From Xanthobacteraceae bacterium (GTDB lineage: Bacteria > Pseudomonadota > Alphaproteobacteria > Rhizobiales > Xanthobacteraceae): 26,951 bases of DNA. This document shows, one piece after another, positions 1 through 7,858 of this stretch (position 1 is its first letter; each line of letters begins with the position of its first letter). Under the pieces are notes generated by a model. It was not told where the DNA came from. It did not search any database and saw only the letters and a list, made by a program, of their open reading frames with translations. A program made the position numbers and the translations under genes. Location of the stretch: assembly GCA_030037185.1 (NCBI GenBank), contig JASHRR010000934.1:1-26951 (forward strand), read 5' to 3'.

Positions 1-640
1 GGGCTTGCACCGCATCGACCCTGACCAGCCCAGCACGCGCCAACAAACATTGGGGGTATCCGCGAGCGCGACCGCTCGGTCCATGAACGGACGGCTCACA
101 TCAAATCGCATCAAGGGCCTGCTGTTCGCTCAAGGTATTCGCGATATCAAAGTAACCTTCAATTACGAGTCCCTACAGATCGACAAGCTGGTCACCGGAG
201 AGGGGCGCTGCATTGCCGCCGCGACTGCGGCGAGATCACTCGGGAGATCGCGAGGCTGGCGCTCGTACAGGAGAAGCTTGCTGCGCTCGAACGCGAGCAC
301 GACCAAACGCTGACCTCCGGCAAGGCCACCGAAAAAAAGAGAGTTCATATCAGTTGATGAGTTTGACCGGGATCGGACCGGCCATTGCCGCCGTCATGAT
401 ACGCGAGGTCGACTGTCGTCAATTCGACAGCCGGCGGCAGGTGGCTGGCTTTCTCGGCCTTGCAACAACTCCCTCACAACAGCAAAGATGTGGAGCGATC
501 CCAGGGAATCTGCCGGGCGAGGCCAAGTGCGCGGGACCATAATCCAGACGGCGCTGGCTCAAACACCAGCCACGGATACCGCGAGCGTTCGTCGCTCGCG
601 GTAAGTGGCTGAGAATTCCCAAATCATTCAACGTCCGCAG
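1..640 (+). pseudogene. Degenerate IS110-family transposase (C-terminal part)
   Basis: Pieces of an IS110-type transposase occur in order on the plus strand but in different frames. Near 83-210 one frame reads NRIKGLLFAQGIRDI, the linker that precedes the C-terminal domain. At 350-480 another frame reads SLTGIGPAIAAVMIREV followed by RRQVAGFLGLATTPS, the Transposase_20 helix-hairpin-helix region of this family. Around 560-600 WLKHQPRIPRAF matches the later conserved helix in a third frame. Stops and frameshifts separate the blocks, and the N-terminal DEDD catalytic half is not in the window, so this copy cannot be functional as seen. No terminal repeats could be defined. The family call is from motif recognition by eye; the ends are approximate. 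Confidence 0.75.
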
Positions 641-728
641 CGTGGCAGAGGCCGCGATCGATTCCGCCATTGGCACGAACCGAAGCGGTGGTCCATCGCC
701 GCTAACACCACCCTCGCTGCCGACCTAA

Positions 729-1211
729 TCATTGATGCAGTCCGCCGAACTGTACTCCCATCCCCTCCGGGTCCTTGACCTGGAAGCTGGTCTTGGCGCT
801 CCCCCTGTACTCCAAACCGCGGCGCTTCAGCTCCTCCTCCAACCCATCCTTCTCCGCATCCCAGTTCGTAACCGTGTAGGCGATATGGTCCACTCTGGCC
901 GGACCGCCGTTAGCCCGGTTCCGGGGAATAAGTATGTTATTGCCGAACACCAGGCGGCACTGCTGTCCGTTGTCTTCGGTGACCTTCATCCCCAGGAGAT
1001 CTACATAGAAGTCGCGGACCTTCTTATAATCGTTCACCTGATAAGAGATGTGGTTGACGTACAGGGCCTCGAGCGGCTTGCCCGCGGCCCTAGCTGCCGG
1101 CGCTATCCCGGCCGCCGCTGCTGCCGCGATGCTTAAGCTCTGAATGAGCTGCCGCCGGTTCATTTTTCCCTGTTCGAAATCCTGGAGCAATTTTGCGATG
1201 ACTGCTTCCAT
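729..1211 (-). CDS. Tat-exported VOC (glyoxalase/bleomycin-resistance fold) protein
   Basis: This encodes a 160-residue protein. The N-terminus has a twin-arginine signal (MNRRQLIQSLSIAAAA, then an Ala-rich stretch ending ARAAG near residue 45), so it is probably exported folded to the periplasm. The rest is a single VOC module: VNHISYQVNDYKKVRDFYVDLLG is the first beta-alpha-beta unit, and VDHIAYTV and a C-terminal KDPEGMGVQFGG form the second. His at the start of each unit and the late strand are candidate metal ligands of this fold. I chose the ATG at 1211 because AGGAGAAG lies just upstream and because it places the Tat motif near the N-terminus; the open frame continues upstream but looks non-coding. 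It stands alone between two decayed elements. VOC proteins range from dioxygenases to isomerases and binding proteins, so no reaction is assigned. Confidence 0.8.
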   Translation of the reverse strand: MEAVIAKLLQDFEQGKMNRRQLIQSLSIAAAAAAGIAPAARAAGKPLEALYVNHISYQVNDYKKVRDFYVDLLGMKVTEDNGQQCRLVFGNNILIPRNRANGGPARVDHIAYTVTNWDAEKDGLEEELKRRGLEYRGSAKTSFQVKDPEGMGVQFGGLHQ

Positions 1212-1265
1212 TGCCTCTTCTCCTGTTCGCGCCGGGATTCGATCCTGCGTCCCGCGCGCTGTGGC

Positions 1266-1308
1266 AGTATACAATCTGCGCAACCAGCAATACAATCTGC
1301 CGAACCAG
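1266..1308 (-). promoter_or_regulatory. Candidate promoter with two phased 18-nt direct repeats upstream of the VOC gene
   Basis: On the minus strand, TATACT (1271-1266) is a good -10 hexamer and TTGTAT (1295-1290) a weak -35, 18 bases apart. That would put a start site near 1258, about 45 bases before the VOC ATG. The same stretch contains two near-identical 18-mers, at 1270-1287 and 1291-1308 (17 of 18 bases as I align them, core CAGATTGTA), starting exactly 21 bases apart, about two helical turns. Repeats with this phasing over a promoter are typical operator arrangements, but no regulator gene lies nearby. The promoter is an inference from sequence only. Confidence 0.4.
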
Positions 1309-1348
1309 CGCCACACGGGTGCTACCAGCCCGTGGTTTTTGCGCAACC

Positions 1349-1384
1349 GATCCCCTCCCTGAAGGGCCCTGAAGGGAGGGGATC
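1349..1384. repeat. 36-nt inverted repeat (12-bp perfect stem) containing a tandem 10-mer
   Basis: GATCCCCTCCCT at 1349-1360 is the exact reverse complement of AGGGAGGGGATC at 1373-1384, giving a 12-bp stem around a 12-nt loop that itself contains AGGGCCCT. The centre is also a perfect tandem duplication of CCCTGAAGGG (1357-1366 and 1367-1376). No T-run follows on either strand, so it is not an obvious intrinsic terminator. It sits between the VOC gene and the IscB remnant and may be a mobile-element end or a REP-like unit. Confidence 0.7.
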
Positions 1385-1429
1385 TCGCGCTTGTCGAAAA
1401 CGAACAACTTCGCCTCCTGTCCTCTGGCT

Positions 1430-2064
1430 CGGCGGACTCGCTCACCGGGCCGGCAGAGCGAGAGATTGACGTTCCGGCGCGCCTTCCGCCGTCGCCGTCG
1501 CGACCCAAACATTCGCCCACCGTTCGACAACAGGAGAAGGCGGCTGCTGCCGCCAAGCCTTCAGCACCGGGTCGATACATGCATGTCCTGGGTCGGGCGG
1601 TTTGGCGATCTCGCCCCGGGTGCGGGAATCCCCGCCGCGCGGGCCCGCTTCGACATACAGCTCCTCGAAAAACCCTGAAATCTCCGGTGTCGAATACTGG
1701 AACGCTCGTTGGCTACGAAGTGCGGGAATGCGTATTCGAGAAGTTCGGCCGCCACTGCGTTTATTGCGGCGTCATCGACCTGCCGTTCAACCTCGGTTAC
1801 GTCATCGCGAAGCCGCCGGGTGGATCAAACCGGGTCAGCACCCTCGTCCCCGCCGGCGTTCCCCGCAACAACGCAAAGGAGGAGGCGACCTCGATTGAGG
1901 AATTTCTCCCCCACGATCCCAAACGTCTCGCCGCCATCAGGGCGCAACTCAAGGCACCGTTGAAGGATGCCGCATTCATGTCGGGCGAGTTACTGTTGCA
2001 GCCAAAGGTCGATTCAGCATCCCGACAAGAAACGGAGTCGTCAAAGATGTCGGCCGTATCCTAG
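1430..2064 (+). pseudogene. iscB: Frameshifted remnant of an IscB-type RNA-guided nuclease
   Basis: Consecutive blocks of an IscB protein appear in three frames. Frame a (to about 1675) has an Arg-rich bridge-helix-like stretch (AFRRRRRD), then FDNRRR, LPPSLQHRVDT, MSWVGRFGDLAP and RFDIQLLEKP. Frame b continues with NPEISGVEY (from 1671). Frame c (from 1699) has GTLVGYEVRECVFEKFGR, CVYCG, GGSNRVSTLV, IEEFLPHDPKRLAAI and AQLKAPLKDAAF. This order matches the bridge helix, the middle RuvC segment and the HNH domain of IscB. The HNH module is damaged: the catalytic His position reads Tyr in LGYVIAKP, and the second zinc Cys pair reads GVPRN. The N-terminal RuvC-I segment and the C-terminal RuvC part are missing. 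It is inactive; the family call is strong from motif order. Confidence 0.8.
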
Positions 2065-2221
2065 AGCGGAGACCGCTGCCGCTACACGGGCGCGCTATGA
2101 ATCCCGGGCTGAATGCCCGCTACGTCGCGCCATTTGATCGCCACTGACGACAGCTTATGCCTCGATAGCTTCCGCCCGCGACCCGTGCGGATGACAGCAG
2201 TATTGGCCAAGAGCGGGCGTC

Positions 2222-3469
2222 TCAACTTGCCGCAATCTTCTTCGCCCAGTCGGAGATGGTGCCAATCGCAAGCGGCAAGTTGCCAACCTGGCAGTGCGCC
2301 TGGGCCTGCTCTTGAGCTGTGAAGACCCGCGCGGTGATCGATCGCGCCGCCGTCAGCGCACGCGCCTGGTCCCAAAGCTGCGTCAGCGGCACGTAGTGAT
2401 CTTTCGCGCCGGCAAACAACAGAACATCCTGGTGCACGCGGGCGGACGTGTCGGCTGTGTGATAGCTCTGCGCAATGCGCAGCGCCTGCGAAGGGCGCTC
2501 GCATCCGAAGACATGCATCGCCTGCGAGATGCCCCAGTCGATCAGGGGATTGCGGCGCGCGGCACGGCGCATCGCGCTGTCGATCAGACTGTCGGCGCCG
2601 ATACCCATGAGGCCCCGCAGGACATAGACCGCCTGGGCAGGGCGAACGGACATCATCATGCACTCAAAGAAATCCGAGAGCACGTCGAACGCTACAACCC
2701 GACGAACCCGAGCCTCGAACGCCGACGCGCGAATGGCAAGGCACCCTCCAAGCGAGATACCGACCAGTGTTACATCGTCAAGCCCGAACGCATCGAGTAC
2801 CGCGGCCACAGGGCGATGCCAATCGCGCATCAGCGGAGCGCGCTGCTCTTCGAGCACGGAGCCCTGTCCGGGCCCCTCGAAGCCGATCACGTTCCAGCCT
2901 CTACTGCGCAGAGATGCCATGATCGGAAAGAACTCCTCGATGTAGCTATCAAAACCGCCGAACACCACCATCGTTCCGGCTGGCGCATCCGACAAAAAAT
3001 GCCACGCTGGCAGCCGCCAATCGCCGCATGTGACCTCCCGCCTTGCACTCTCGGGAACGCCGGCGGCTTCGCGGAACATCGCAATCAAGCGCTTGCGCAG
3101 CGGCTCCTTTCTGGAATCGGACGGCACCATGAAAAATTCGGCGCAGCGGAAATGAAGCGCGGCATGTAAGGTTCTCCCTTGTGCAGCAGCCGTTTCGCCC
3201 AATCTGACGAACGTATTGCGCCATGAGTCGTAGTCGCGCAGCGAAGCAAGCTCCGGGCGCACGTCTGCGATCCACTCCGGACCACCCGTTGCAGCCCAGC
3301 GATTGAGTTGGAAATTCAGGCTGACATCGGGGTGAAGCTCATGCCAGCCAACATAGAGTGTGCCGGGTGGGGGGCGGTCGCGCCGTTGCGCCAGCAGCTC
3401 CTGCGTGCGAGCCACCACAGGCCACGCCAAAGTATTGTGGATGCCGATGATGAACGCCCGCCGGTCCAT
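2222..3469 (-). CDS. Alpha/beta hydrolase (pseudooxynicotine-hydrolase/acylpeptidase-like)
   Basis: This is a 415-residue serine hydrolase. The N-terminal ~150 residues form a helical cap-like region; the core begins with a strand at MVVFGGFDSYIEEF (168-180), the oxyanion region of the fold. The nucleophile elbow is GISLGG (Ser239), the acid is Asp357 in FAGAKDHYVP and the general base His392 in QAQAHCQ, so the triad is complete and correctly ordered. The motif FEGPGQG (197-203) and the long N-terminal domain suggest the group that contains 2,6-dihydroxypseudooxynicotine hydrolase, which cleaves C-C or amide bonds; the substrate here is unknown. The start ATG follows GGCGGAAAAGAA. DRRAFIIG near the start recalls a degenerate Tat signal, but export is uncertain. 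The gene points away from the catabolic operon at 4435. Confidence 0.8.
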   Translation of the reverse strand: MDRRAFIIGIHNTLAWPVVARTQELLAQRRDRPPPGTLYVGWHELHPDVSLNFQLNRWAATGGPEWIADVRPELASLRDYDSWRNTFVRLGETAAAQGRTLHAALHFRCAEFFMVPSDSRKEPLRKRLIAMFREAAGVPESARREVTCGDWRLPAWHFLSDAPAGTMVVFGGFDSYIEEFFPIMASLRSRGWNVIGFEGPGQGSVLEEQRAPLMRDWHRPVAAVLDAFGLDDVTLVGISLGGCLAIRASAFEARVRRVVAFDVLSDFFECMMMSVRPAQAVYVLRGLMGIGADSLIDSAMRRAARRNPLIDWGISQAMHVFGCERPSQALRIAQSYHTADTSARVHQDVLLFAGAKDHYVPLTQLWDQARALTAARSITARVFTAQEQAQAHCQVGNLPLAIGTISDWAKKIAAS

Positions 3470-3774
3470 TTCTTTTCCGCCAGGTTGGCTTCGCCAGCGT
3501 ATCAACTTTTTGGGCCACCGTCTCAGACCCTTCACAGGGGTTGACCGGCTGGCCTTGCCACGACATGGCGCTGCCCAGAGCGCTGCCAGCGGCGCATGCG
3601 GGCGGCTAGCCGCTGAGGCCACGGGAGCGCAGGGCGACGCTTCCCGCTGTCGCGCAGGGCGCCGGCAGAAGAACTTAGCCCCAGGCACCCCGTAACGGCT
3701 TGACCGCTTGCGACCGCGTCATCGGCGTCCGTCGCGGGACCGACCTTGCGCGGGTGCAGCACGATCTTGTCGCA

Positions 3775-3936
3775 CTAGCCTTCCTGACGATGACGATTGA
3801 CGGCGGCCCGGAGTTCTTCGAGGTCGCGCCTGACGCCAGCCTGATTCTCGCGGCTCCGGCCATATGCCATTGGCCATTGATATCCGACAATCGCGAAGAT
3901 CCGACTCCTTGCATCAACAATGGAACGGCTAGGCAT
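3775..3936 (-). CDS. Small hypothetical ORF (53 aa) with a strong ribosome-binding site, or start of a stop-interrupted gene
   Basis: A minus-strand ATG at 3936 is preceded by GGAGGG with ideal spacing and opens a 53-codon frame ending RRDLEELRAAVNRHRQEG and a TAG at 3775. The same frame continues after the stop to about 3532 (CDKIVLHPRKVGPATDADD and on), so this may be a longer gene broken by one nonsense mutation. The junction of LRAAVNRHRQEG with CDKIVLHPR faintly recalls the C-terminal part of flavin-dependent (LLM) oxidoreductases; I do not consider that established. Nothing else identifies it. Confidence 0.3.
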   Translation of the reverse strand: MPSRSIVDARSRIFAIVGYQWPMAYGRSRENQAGVRRDLEELRAAVNRHRQEG

Positions 3937-4434
3937 ATGCACCCTCCGAGACCTTGACCAAGTCTGCGCTTTGATGAAACATCACTGCGGCTGCGGGAGT
4001 ATCGCAAGAGATGCCCCGCTAGACTCCTGATCTCTGGTCGGGTCGCATGGTCCGCGGGCCTCAGATAGGCAGTATGAACCCCGCACGATGCTCCAATTGG
4101 CCCTTCGAAGTCCAGGATACACCAGGCCGGTATCGTCGTGCGATGCCGCCGGTTCACCTTGGGATTGCGCCGTGCCACATCGATGGCTGTCGCGATAACC
4201 GCGAGTATCGTGTGGTCGGCATAATCGGTCAGCTTGCGGCCCGTTCCTGTTAATGCTCCGTTTGGCCGCGAGGGTGGAGACGCGCGACGTGAGGCGAATT
4301 TGCCAATTGGCGGCCGTCGGCCGAGTTCACCGCCGCGCGCGGCCTGCCACAAATGTGTCCGTAACTTCGACTATTCATGTCGAGCTCCACAACAGATTCC
4401 ACACACGAATCGACGGGTGAATCGGCAGTTCAAA
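3937..4434. other. Intergenic stretch upstream of the catabolic operon; no recognisable gene
   Basis: About 500 bases between the small minus-strand ORF and the M20 gene. Minus-strand frames stay open here (to about 4352), but their translation is rich in Arg, Ser and Pro without domain motifs and I recognise nothing. Because the M20 gene starts at 4435, the promoter of the plus-strand operon should lie within this stretch, but I could not pick convincing -35/-10 hexamers. Confidence 0.4.
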
Positions 4435-5763
4435 ATGGCCCATCCCGAGCTTTCGCCGGAGCAGCGCGCATGGTTCGAGTCTGCGGCGTCACTGATCGAC
4501 GTCGAGCGGCTCTACCGAGTCAATCGCGAAATAACCGCGATCCACAGCCCGACCGGCCGCGAGCGTGCGGCGAGCGAGCACATGACGCGTTATCTCGCCG
4601 AGATCGGCGTCGAAGCAACATATCAGCCGATGGGTGATGCGTCGGGAAACGCCATTGGGCGGATTCGCGGCAGCGGCGGTGGTCCGTCGCTCCTCCTGTA
4701 CGCGCCGATCGATACCCATCTTGACGCGACTGCCGACGACGTTCCTTGGGTCGGGCCGCATTTGCGCGCGGACATGATCCCCTCCGTGCGCGAGCAGGAT
4801 GGCCTCCTCATCGGCCTTGGCGCCTCCAATCCGAAGGCAATGGTCACCACCCTCGCAGAGGCGGTCCGAGTGGTGAGCGCGGCTAGGGTGCCGTTGAAAG
4901 GCGATTTGTTTGTCGCCTATGCTGGCGGCGGCATGCCAGTCGACCTCGGCTCGTCGGGCAATCGCGGGCTCAGCGACGGCGTATCGCATCTGCTGACCCG
5001 AGGCGTTTATACCGATTACGCCTTGGTCATGAAGCCAGGCAACGCGGTCTATCACGAAGAGGCCGGCCTCTGCTGGTTCAAGGTTTCCGTCAAGGGCACG
5101 CTGGGCTATGCAGGCATGCCGCATGGGCTTCCGCGCTTCCGTGACTCGATCGTTCCCGCCGCCAAGGTCATCCTCGCGTTGGCCGAGTGGCTGCCGCGCT
5201 ATACCGAGCGCAATAGTTCCGGCCAGGTCGCTCCGCAGGGTTGGATCGCTTCCCTGCGCTCCGGCTGGCCGGATCGCGTCGCGTTCCCGTCGGCGACCAC
5301 CGAGATTTACCTCGACATCCGTTGCAATCCGCGCACGCCGCCCGCCGAGGTCAAGGCACAGTTCGACGAGGCCGTCTCCGATATCCTCGCACGTCATTCC
5401 GACATCGAGCTCGACTGGGAGATGACGGTCTCGCTTCCCGGCGCCTCGACCGATCCTCAGAGCTGGATCATCCAATCGGCCATCCGCGCCTGGGAGGAAA
5501 TCGAGGGCAAGCCACATCCCGCGCCGCCGCGTACGAGCGGGCAGACCGATATTTCCATGATCCGCAATCTCGGCATCCCGACCGCCCGCACCGGCTGGGT
5601 CAGCATGCCGGAACAGACGCCTGAAGAATACCGGCAGGGTCTCGGGGGGATGGGCGTTTCCTTTCCGCCCGATCTCATCACGACCTGCCGCAAGCTCGTC
5701 TATTGCGTCATCGACACCTGCACGCGAACGCGAGCCGAAGTCGGATGCTTGCGCAAGGCGTGA
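4435..5763 (+). CDS. M20-family metallohydrolase-like protein with altered metal-site residues
   Basis: This 442-residue protein has the layout of M20 amidohydrolases/deacylases: an N-terminal catalytic half, a dimerisation domain near 200-330, and a C-terminal return to the catalytic domain. The first metal motif is kept as H95-x-D97 (APIDTHLDA). At the next signature the usual Asp of G-x-x-D-x-K-G is Asn132 (GLGASNPKAM), the Glu-Glu pair expected around 165-178 is absent (GGGMPVDLG), and the dimer-domain His is Tyr225 (GTLGYAGMPHG). The late motif SGQTDISMIRNLGIPT is retained. A conventional dinuclear zinc centre is therefore doubtful. The start at 4435 is weakly supported (no clear Shine-Dalgarno); the open frame extends to 4234. 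It is first in the operon, 33 bases before the C-C hydrolase, suggesting amide or ester cleavage of the pathway substrate. Confidence 0.8.
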   Translation: MAHPELSPEQRAWFESAASLIDVERLYRVNREITAIHSPTGRERAASEHMTRYLAEIGVEATYQPMGDASGNAIGRIRGSGGGPSLLLYAPIDTHLDATADDVPWVGPHLRADMIPSVREQDGLLIGLGASNPKAMVTTLAEAVRVVSAARVPLKGDLFVAYAGGGMPVDLGSSGNRGLSDGVSHLLTRGVYTDYALVMKPGNAVYHEEAGLCWFKVSVKGTLGYAGMPHGLPRFRDSIVPAAKVILALAEWLPRYTERNSSGQVAPQGWIASLRSGWPDRVAFPSATTEIYLDIRCNPRTPPAEVKAQFDEAVSDILARHSDIELDWEMTVSLPGASTDPQSWIIQSAIRAWEEIEGKPHPAPPRTSGQTDISMIRNLGIPTARTGWVSMPEQTPEEYRQGLGGMGVSFPPDLITTCRKLVYCVIDTCTRTRAEVGCLRKA

Positions 5764-5780
5764 CGGCGGCAAATAATGCC

Positions 5781-5787
5781 GGGGGAG
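5781..5787 (+). promoter_or_regulatory. Ribosome-binding site fixing the start of the meta-cleavage hydrolase
   Basis: GGGGGAG ends 9 bases before the ATG at 5797. The earlier in-frame ATG at 5776 has no comparable site, so 5797 is the preferred start. Confidence 0.65.
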
Positions 5788-5796
5788 ATTTTTGCC

Positions 5797-6630
5797 ATGG
5801 ATGCGAACACGCCTGTCTTGGAAAGCAAGTTTCTCACAGTCGAGGGAGTGCGCCTGCATTACCAGGAACTCGGCCATGGCTATCCGGTCATCTGCATCCA
5901 TGGTGCCGGACCGGGTGCGAGCGCGGAAAGCAACTTCAAGCTCAACGCACGCGCATTCTCTGAGAAGTTCCGCGTCATCCTTTACGACATGCCGCAATAT
6001 GGAAAGAGCAGTAAGGTCGTGCTGACCGAGCCACGGCTCAAATACAACGCCCGTATCCTCAACGGATTCATGGCCGCTCTGGGCATCGACCAGGCGCACA
6101 TCGTTGGCAATTCGATGGGCGGCCAGGTTGCGATGAAGCTCGGTATCGACTATCCTGACCGGCTGACCCGCCTCGTCATCATCGGCAGCGGCGGGGTCAC
6201 GTCCATTTTTGCTCCCTTCCCGCTCGAAGGGATCAAGCTCATCGCGCGCTATTACAAGGGCAGCGGACCCAGCCGCGAGAAGCTTCGCGAGCTGCTGCAG
6301 ACTATCGTCTACGATTCCTCCTTCCTGACGGAAGAAACATTCGAGGAACGATATCAAGCGAGCATCGATCCTGAAACAGTCGAGCTTTTCGGCAAGCGCC
6401 AGGGCGAGATGCCGCGTGAGAATATCGGCCCCGACCTTCCCAAGCTGAAGGCCAAGCTCCTCGCGGTCTGGGGCATGGACGACCGCTTCGGCGCCCTTGA
6501 CGTCGGGCTGCAGATCGCCCGCGTGGTTCCCGATGCGCGTATGCACATCTTCACCAAGTGCGGTCACTGGGCGCAGGTCGAGCACGCGGCTGAGTTCAAC
6601 CGACTGGTCATCGACTTTCTCATGAATTGA
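5797..6630 (+). CDS. Meta-cleavage-product hydrolase (alpha/beta fold, BphD/HsaD/CarC type)
   Basis: This encodes 277 residues, the usual length for enzymes that hydrolyse the vinylogous C-C bond of aromatic ring-fission products to a carboxylic acid and 2-hydroxypenta-2,4-dienoate. The family signature HGAGPGASAESNF (35-47) forms the oxyanion and substrate loop. The nucleophile elbow is GNSMGG (Ser106), the acid Asp229 in GMDDRFGALD and the base His257 in KCGHWAQ, a complete triad. A cap domain lies between about 135 and 210. The gene is 33 bases after the M20 gene and 14 before the Rieske gene, whose Shine-Dalgarno sequence overlaps this stop. With a CarAa-like oxygenase and a LigB-type dioxygenase next door, it is the natural third step of the pathway. 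Confidence 0.9.
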   Translation: MDANTPVLESKFLTVEGVRLHYQELGHGYPVICIHGAGPGASAESNFKLNARAFSEKFRVILYDMPQYGKSSKVVLTEPRLKYNARILNGFMAALGIDQAHIVGNSMGGQVAMKLGIDYPDRLTRLVIIGSGGVTSIFAPFPLEGIKLIARYYKGSGPSREKLRELLQTIVYDSSFLTEETFEERYQASIDPETVELFGKRQGEMPRENIGPDLPKLKAKLLAVWGMDDRFGALDVGLQIARVVPDARMHIFTKCGHWAQVEHAAEFNRLVIDFLMN

Positions 6631-6644
6631 AGGAGAGCGCAGTC

Positions 6645-7844
6645 ATGGCTCACCCAGTTGACGCAGGCAGTGAGGACGAGGCCGCTCTGACTGCCAGCGG
6701 CAGCGATCATCCGCGCCGACCGTGGCGGGCCTATTTCGAGGCAAGTCTTGGATTCCGCAACCACTGGTACCCGGCGTTCTTTAGTGGCCAATTGGCAGAG
6801 GGCGAGTGCCGTGGCCAAGTCATGCTCGGCGAGCGCATCCTGTTCAAGCGCATCGACGGCCGGATCTACGCCATCGAGGACCGTTGCGTGCATCGTGGCG
6901 TGCCATTTTCGGTACGTCCGGAATGCTACACCAAGAACACCATCAGCTGCTGGTATCACGGCTTTACTTACGATGTGCGCACCGGTGCACTCGTCGCCAT
7001 CATTACCGATCCCGAAAGCCCCTTGATCGGCAAGGTCGCGCTGAAAGCCTATCCTGTCGAGGAGCATAAGAATCTCATCTTCGCCTTCATCGGCGATGAA
7101 GCGCCACATCCGCTCATGCTCGACCTGCAGCCCGGCTTTCTCGATGAGGAGCTCGCGATCTACCCCAACGGCGAGCACGAGATCGTCAAGAGCAACTGGC
7201 GTCTCGCGGCGGAAAACGGCGTCGACGCATCGCATGTGTACGTCCACCGCAATTCCGCGCTCATCAACGCCGCGCGCAGGCCGCTTCCGCTCTCGAGCTA
7301 TTTCACGACGCGCGAAGGGATGGTAATCGACCAGGACGGGGCGCCGAAAGGCGTGGTCAAGGGCGCTGGACGGAGGACCTCGGTGTGGGAGACCGAGATC
7401 GAGGGCGTCAAGATCACAAGCCAATATCGGCCTGGCGTCAATACCGACCAGTCCAACGTGACCAACACCTCGCTGTGGCTTCCCTGCGGCCTCAAGGTCG
7501 ACCCGTTTCCGCGGCCGGACACCGTGCAGTTCGAGTGGTACGTACCCCACGACGAGCGGTCCCACCACTACATCGTCACCTGGGGCAAGCGGGTCAAAAA
7601 CGACTCTGAGTCTCAACAGTTTTTCCGCGAAATGGACGTGATTTGGAAGGAGCTTGTGGTCGACAAGTTCAACAACGAGGATGTCATCGCGCGCGAGGCG
7701 ATGGAGCATTTCTACGCATCCGAGGACGGCTGGAACCAGGAGCAGCTCTACCGGCCCGACATGGTCATCGCAGAATGGCGCAGGCTTGCCAGCAAGCACA
7801 ACAGGGGGCTCCAGCACAAACCGGGACCGAGAGCGCCGGTGTGA
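6645..7844 (+). CDS. Rieske oxygenase alpha subunit, CarAa (carbazole 1,9a-dioxygenase)-like
   Basis: This encodes 399 residues. The Rieske [2Fe-2S] ligands are C81-x-H83 (RCVHRGVPFS) and C102-x2-H105 (SCWYHGF). The mononuclear iron site is in ENGVDASHVYVH: Asp194 bridging, His197 and His201 as ligands, with Asp346 in KFNNEDVIAREAM as the likely third. From memory the protein follows CarAa nearly end to end: LGFRNHWYP, IDGRIYAIEDRC, IVKSNWRLA, LKVDPFPRPD, VQFEWYVP and WRRLASKHN all have CarAa counterparts, more than generic Rieske motifs explain. CarAa performs angular dioxygenation of carbazole; the substrate here is unproven. The ATG at 6645 follows AAGGAGAG. CarAa-type enzymes need a ferredoxin and reductase; neither is in the window. 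The gene is followed by the extradiol dioxygenase genes, as in car operons. Confidence 0.92.
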   Translation: MAHPVDAGSEDEAALTASGSDHPRRPWRAYFEASLGFRNHWYPAFFSGQLAEGECRGQVMLGERILFKRIDGRIYAIEDRCVHRGVPFSVRPECYTKNTISCWYHGFTYDVRTGALVAIITDPESPLIGKVALKAYPVEEHKNLIFAFIGDEAPHPLMLDLQPGFLDEELAIYPNGEHEIVKSNWRLAAENGVDASHVYVHRNSALINAARRPLPLSSYFTTREGMVIDQDGAPKGVVKGAGRRTSVWETEIEGVKITSQYRPGVNTDQSNVTNTSLWLPCGLKVDPFPRPDTVQFEWYVPHDERSHHYIVTWGKRVKNDSESQQFFREMDVIWKELVVDKFNNEDVIAREAMEHFYASEDGWNQEQLYRPDMVIAEWRRLASKHNRGLQHKPGPRAPV

Positions 7845-7858
7845 TCGGGAGAGAGATC

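Noticed and set aside
1349..1384. Hairpin as an intrinsic terminator of the VOC or IscB region
   Set aside because: No U-tract follows on either strand, and it lies upstream, not downstream, of the VOC gene.
1090..1530. Minus-strand frame with FVFDKREIPS, faintly like the start of IscB (VLDKRxxPL)
   Set aside because: It runs opposite to the IscB remnant, overlaps the 36-nt hairpin, and has no further IscB motifs; chance resemblance is more likely.
4489..6585. Long minus-strand open frame (about 698 codons) opposite the M20 and hydrolase genes
   Set aside because: It is the antisense shadow of two genes with complete family motifs, caused by high GC; its translation has no recognisable domain. 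The same applies to the frames opposite the Rieske gene (6564-7817) and opposite the unit 1 binding protein (13065-14312).
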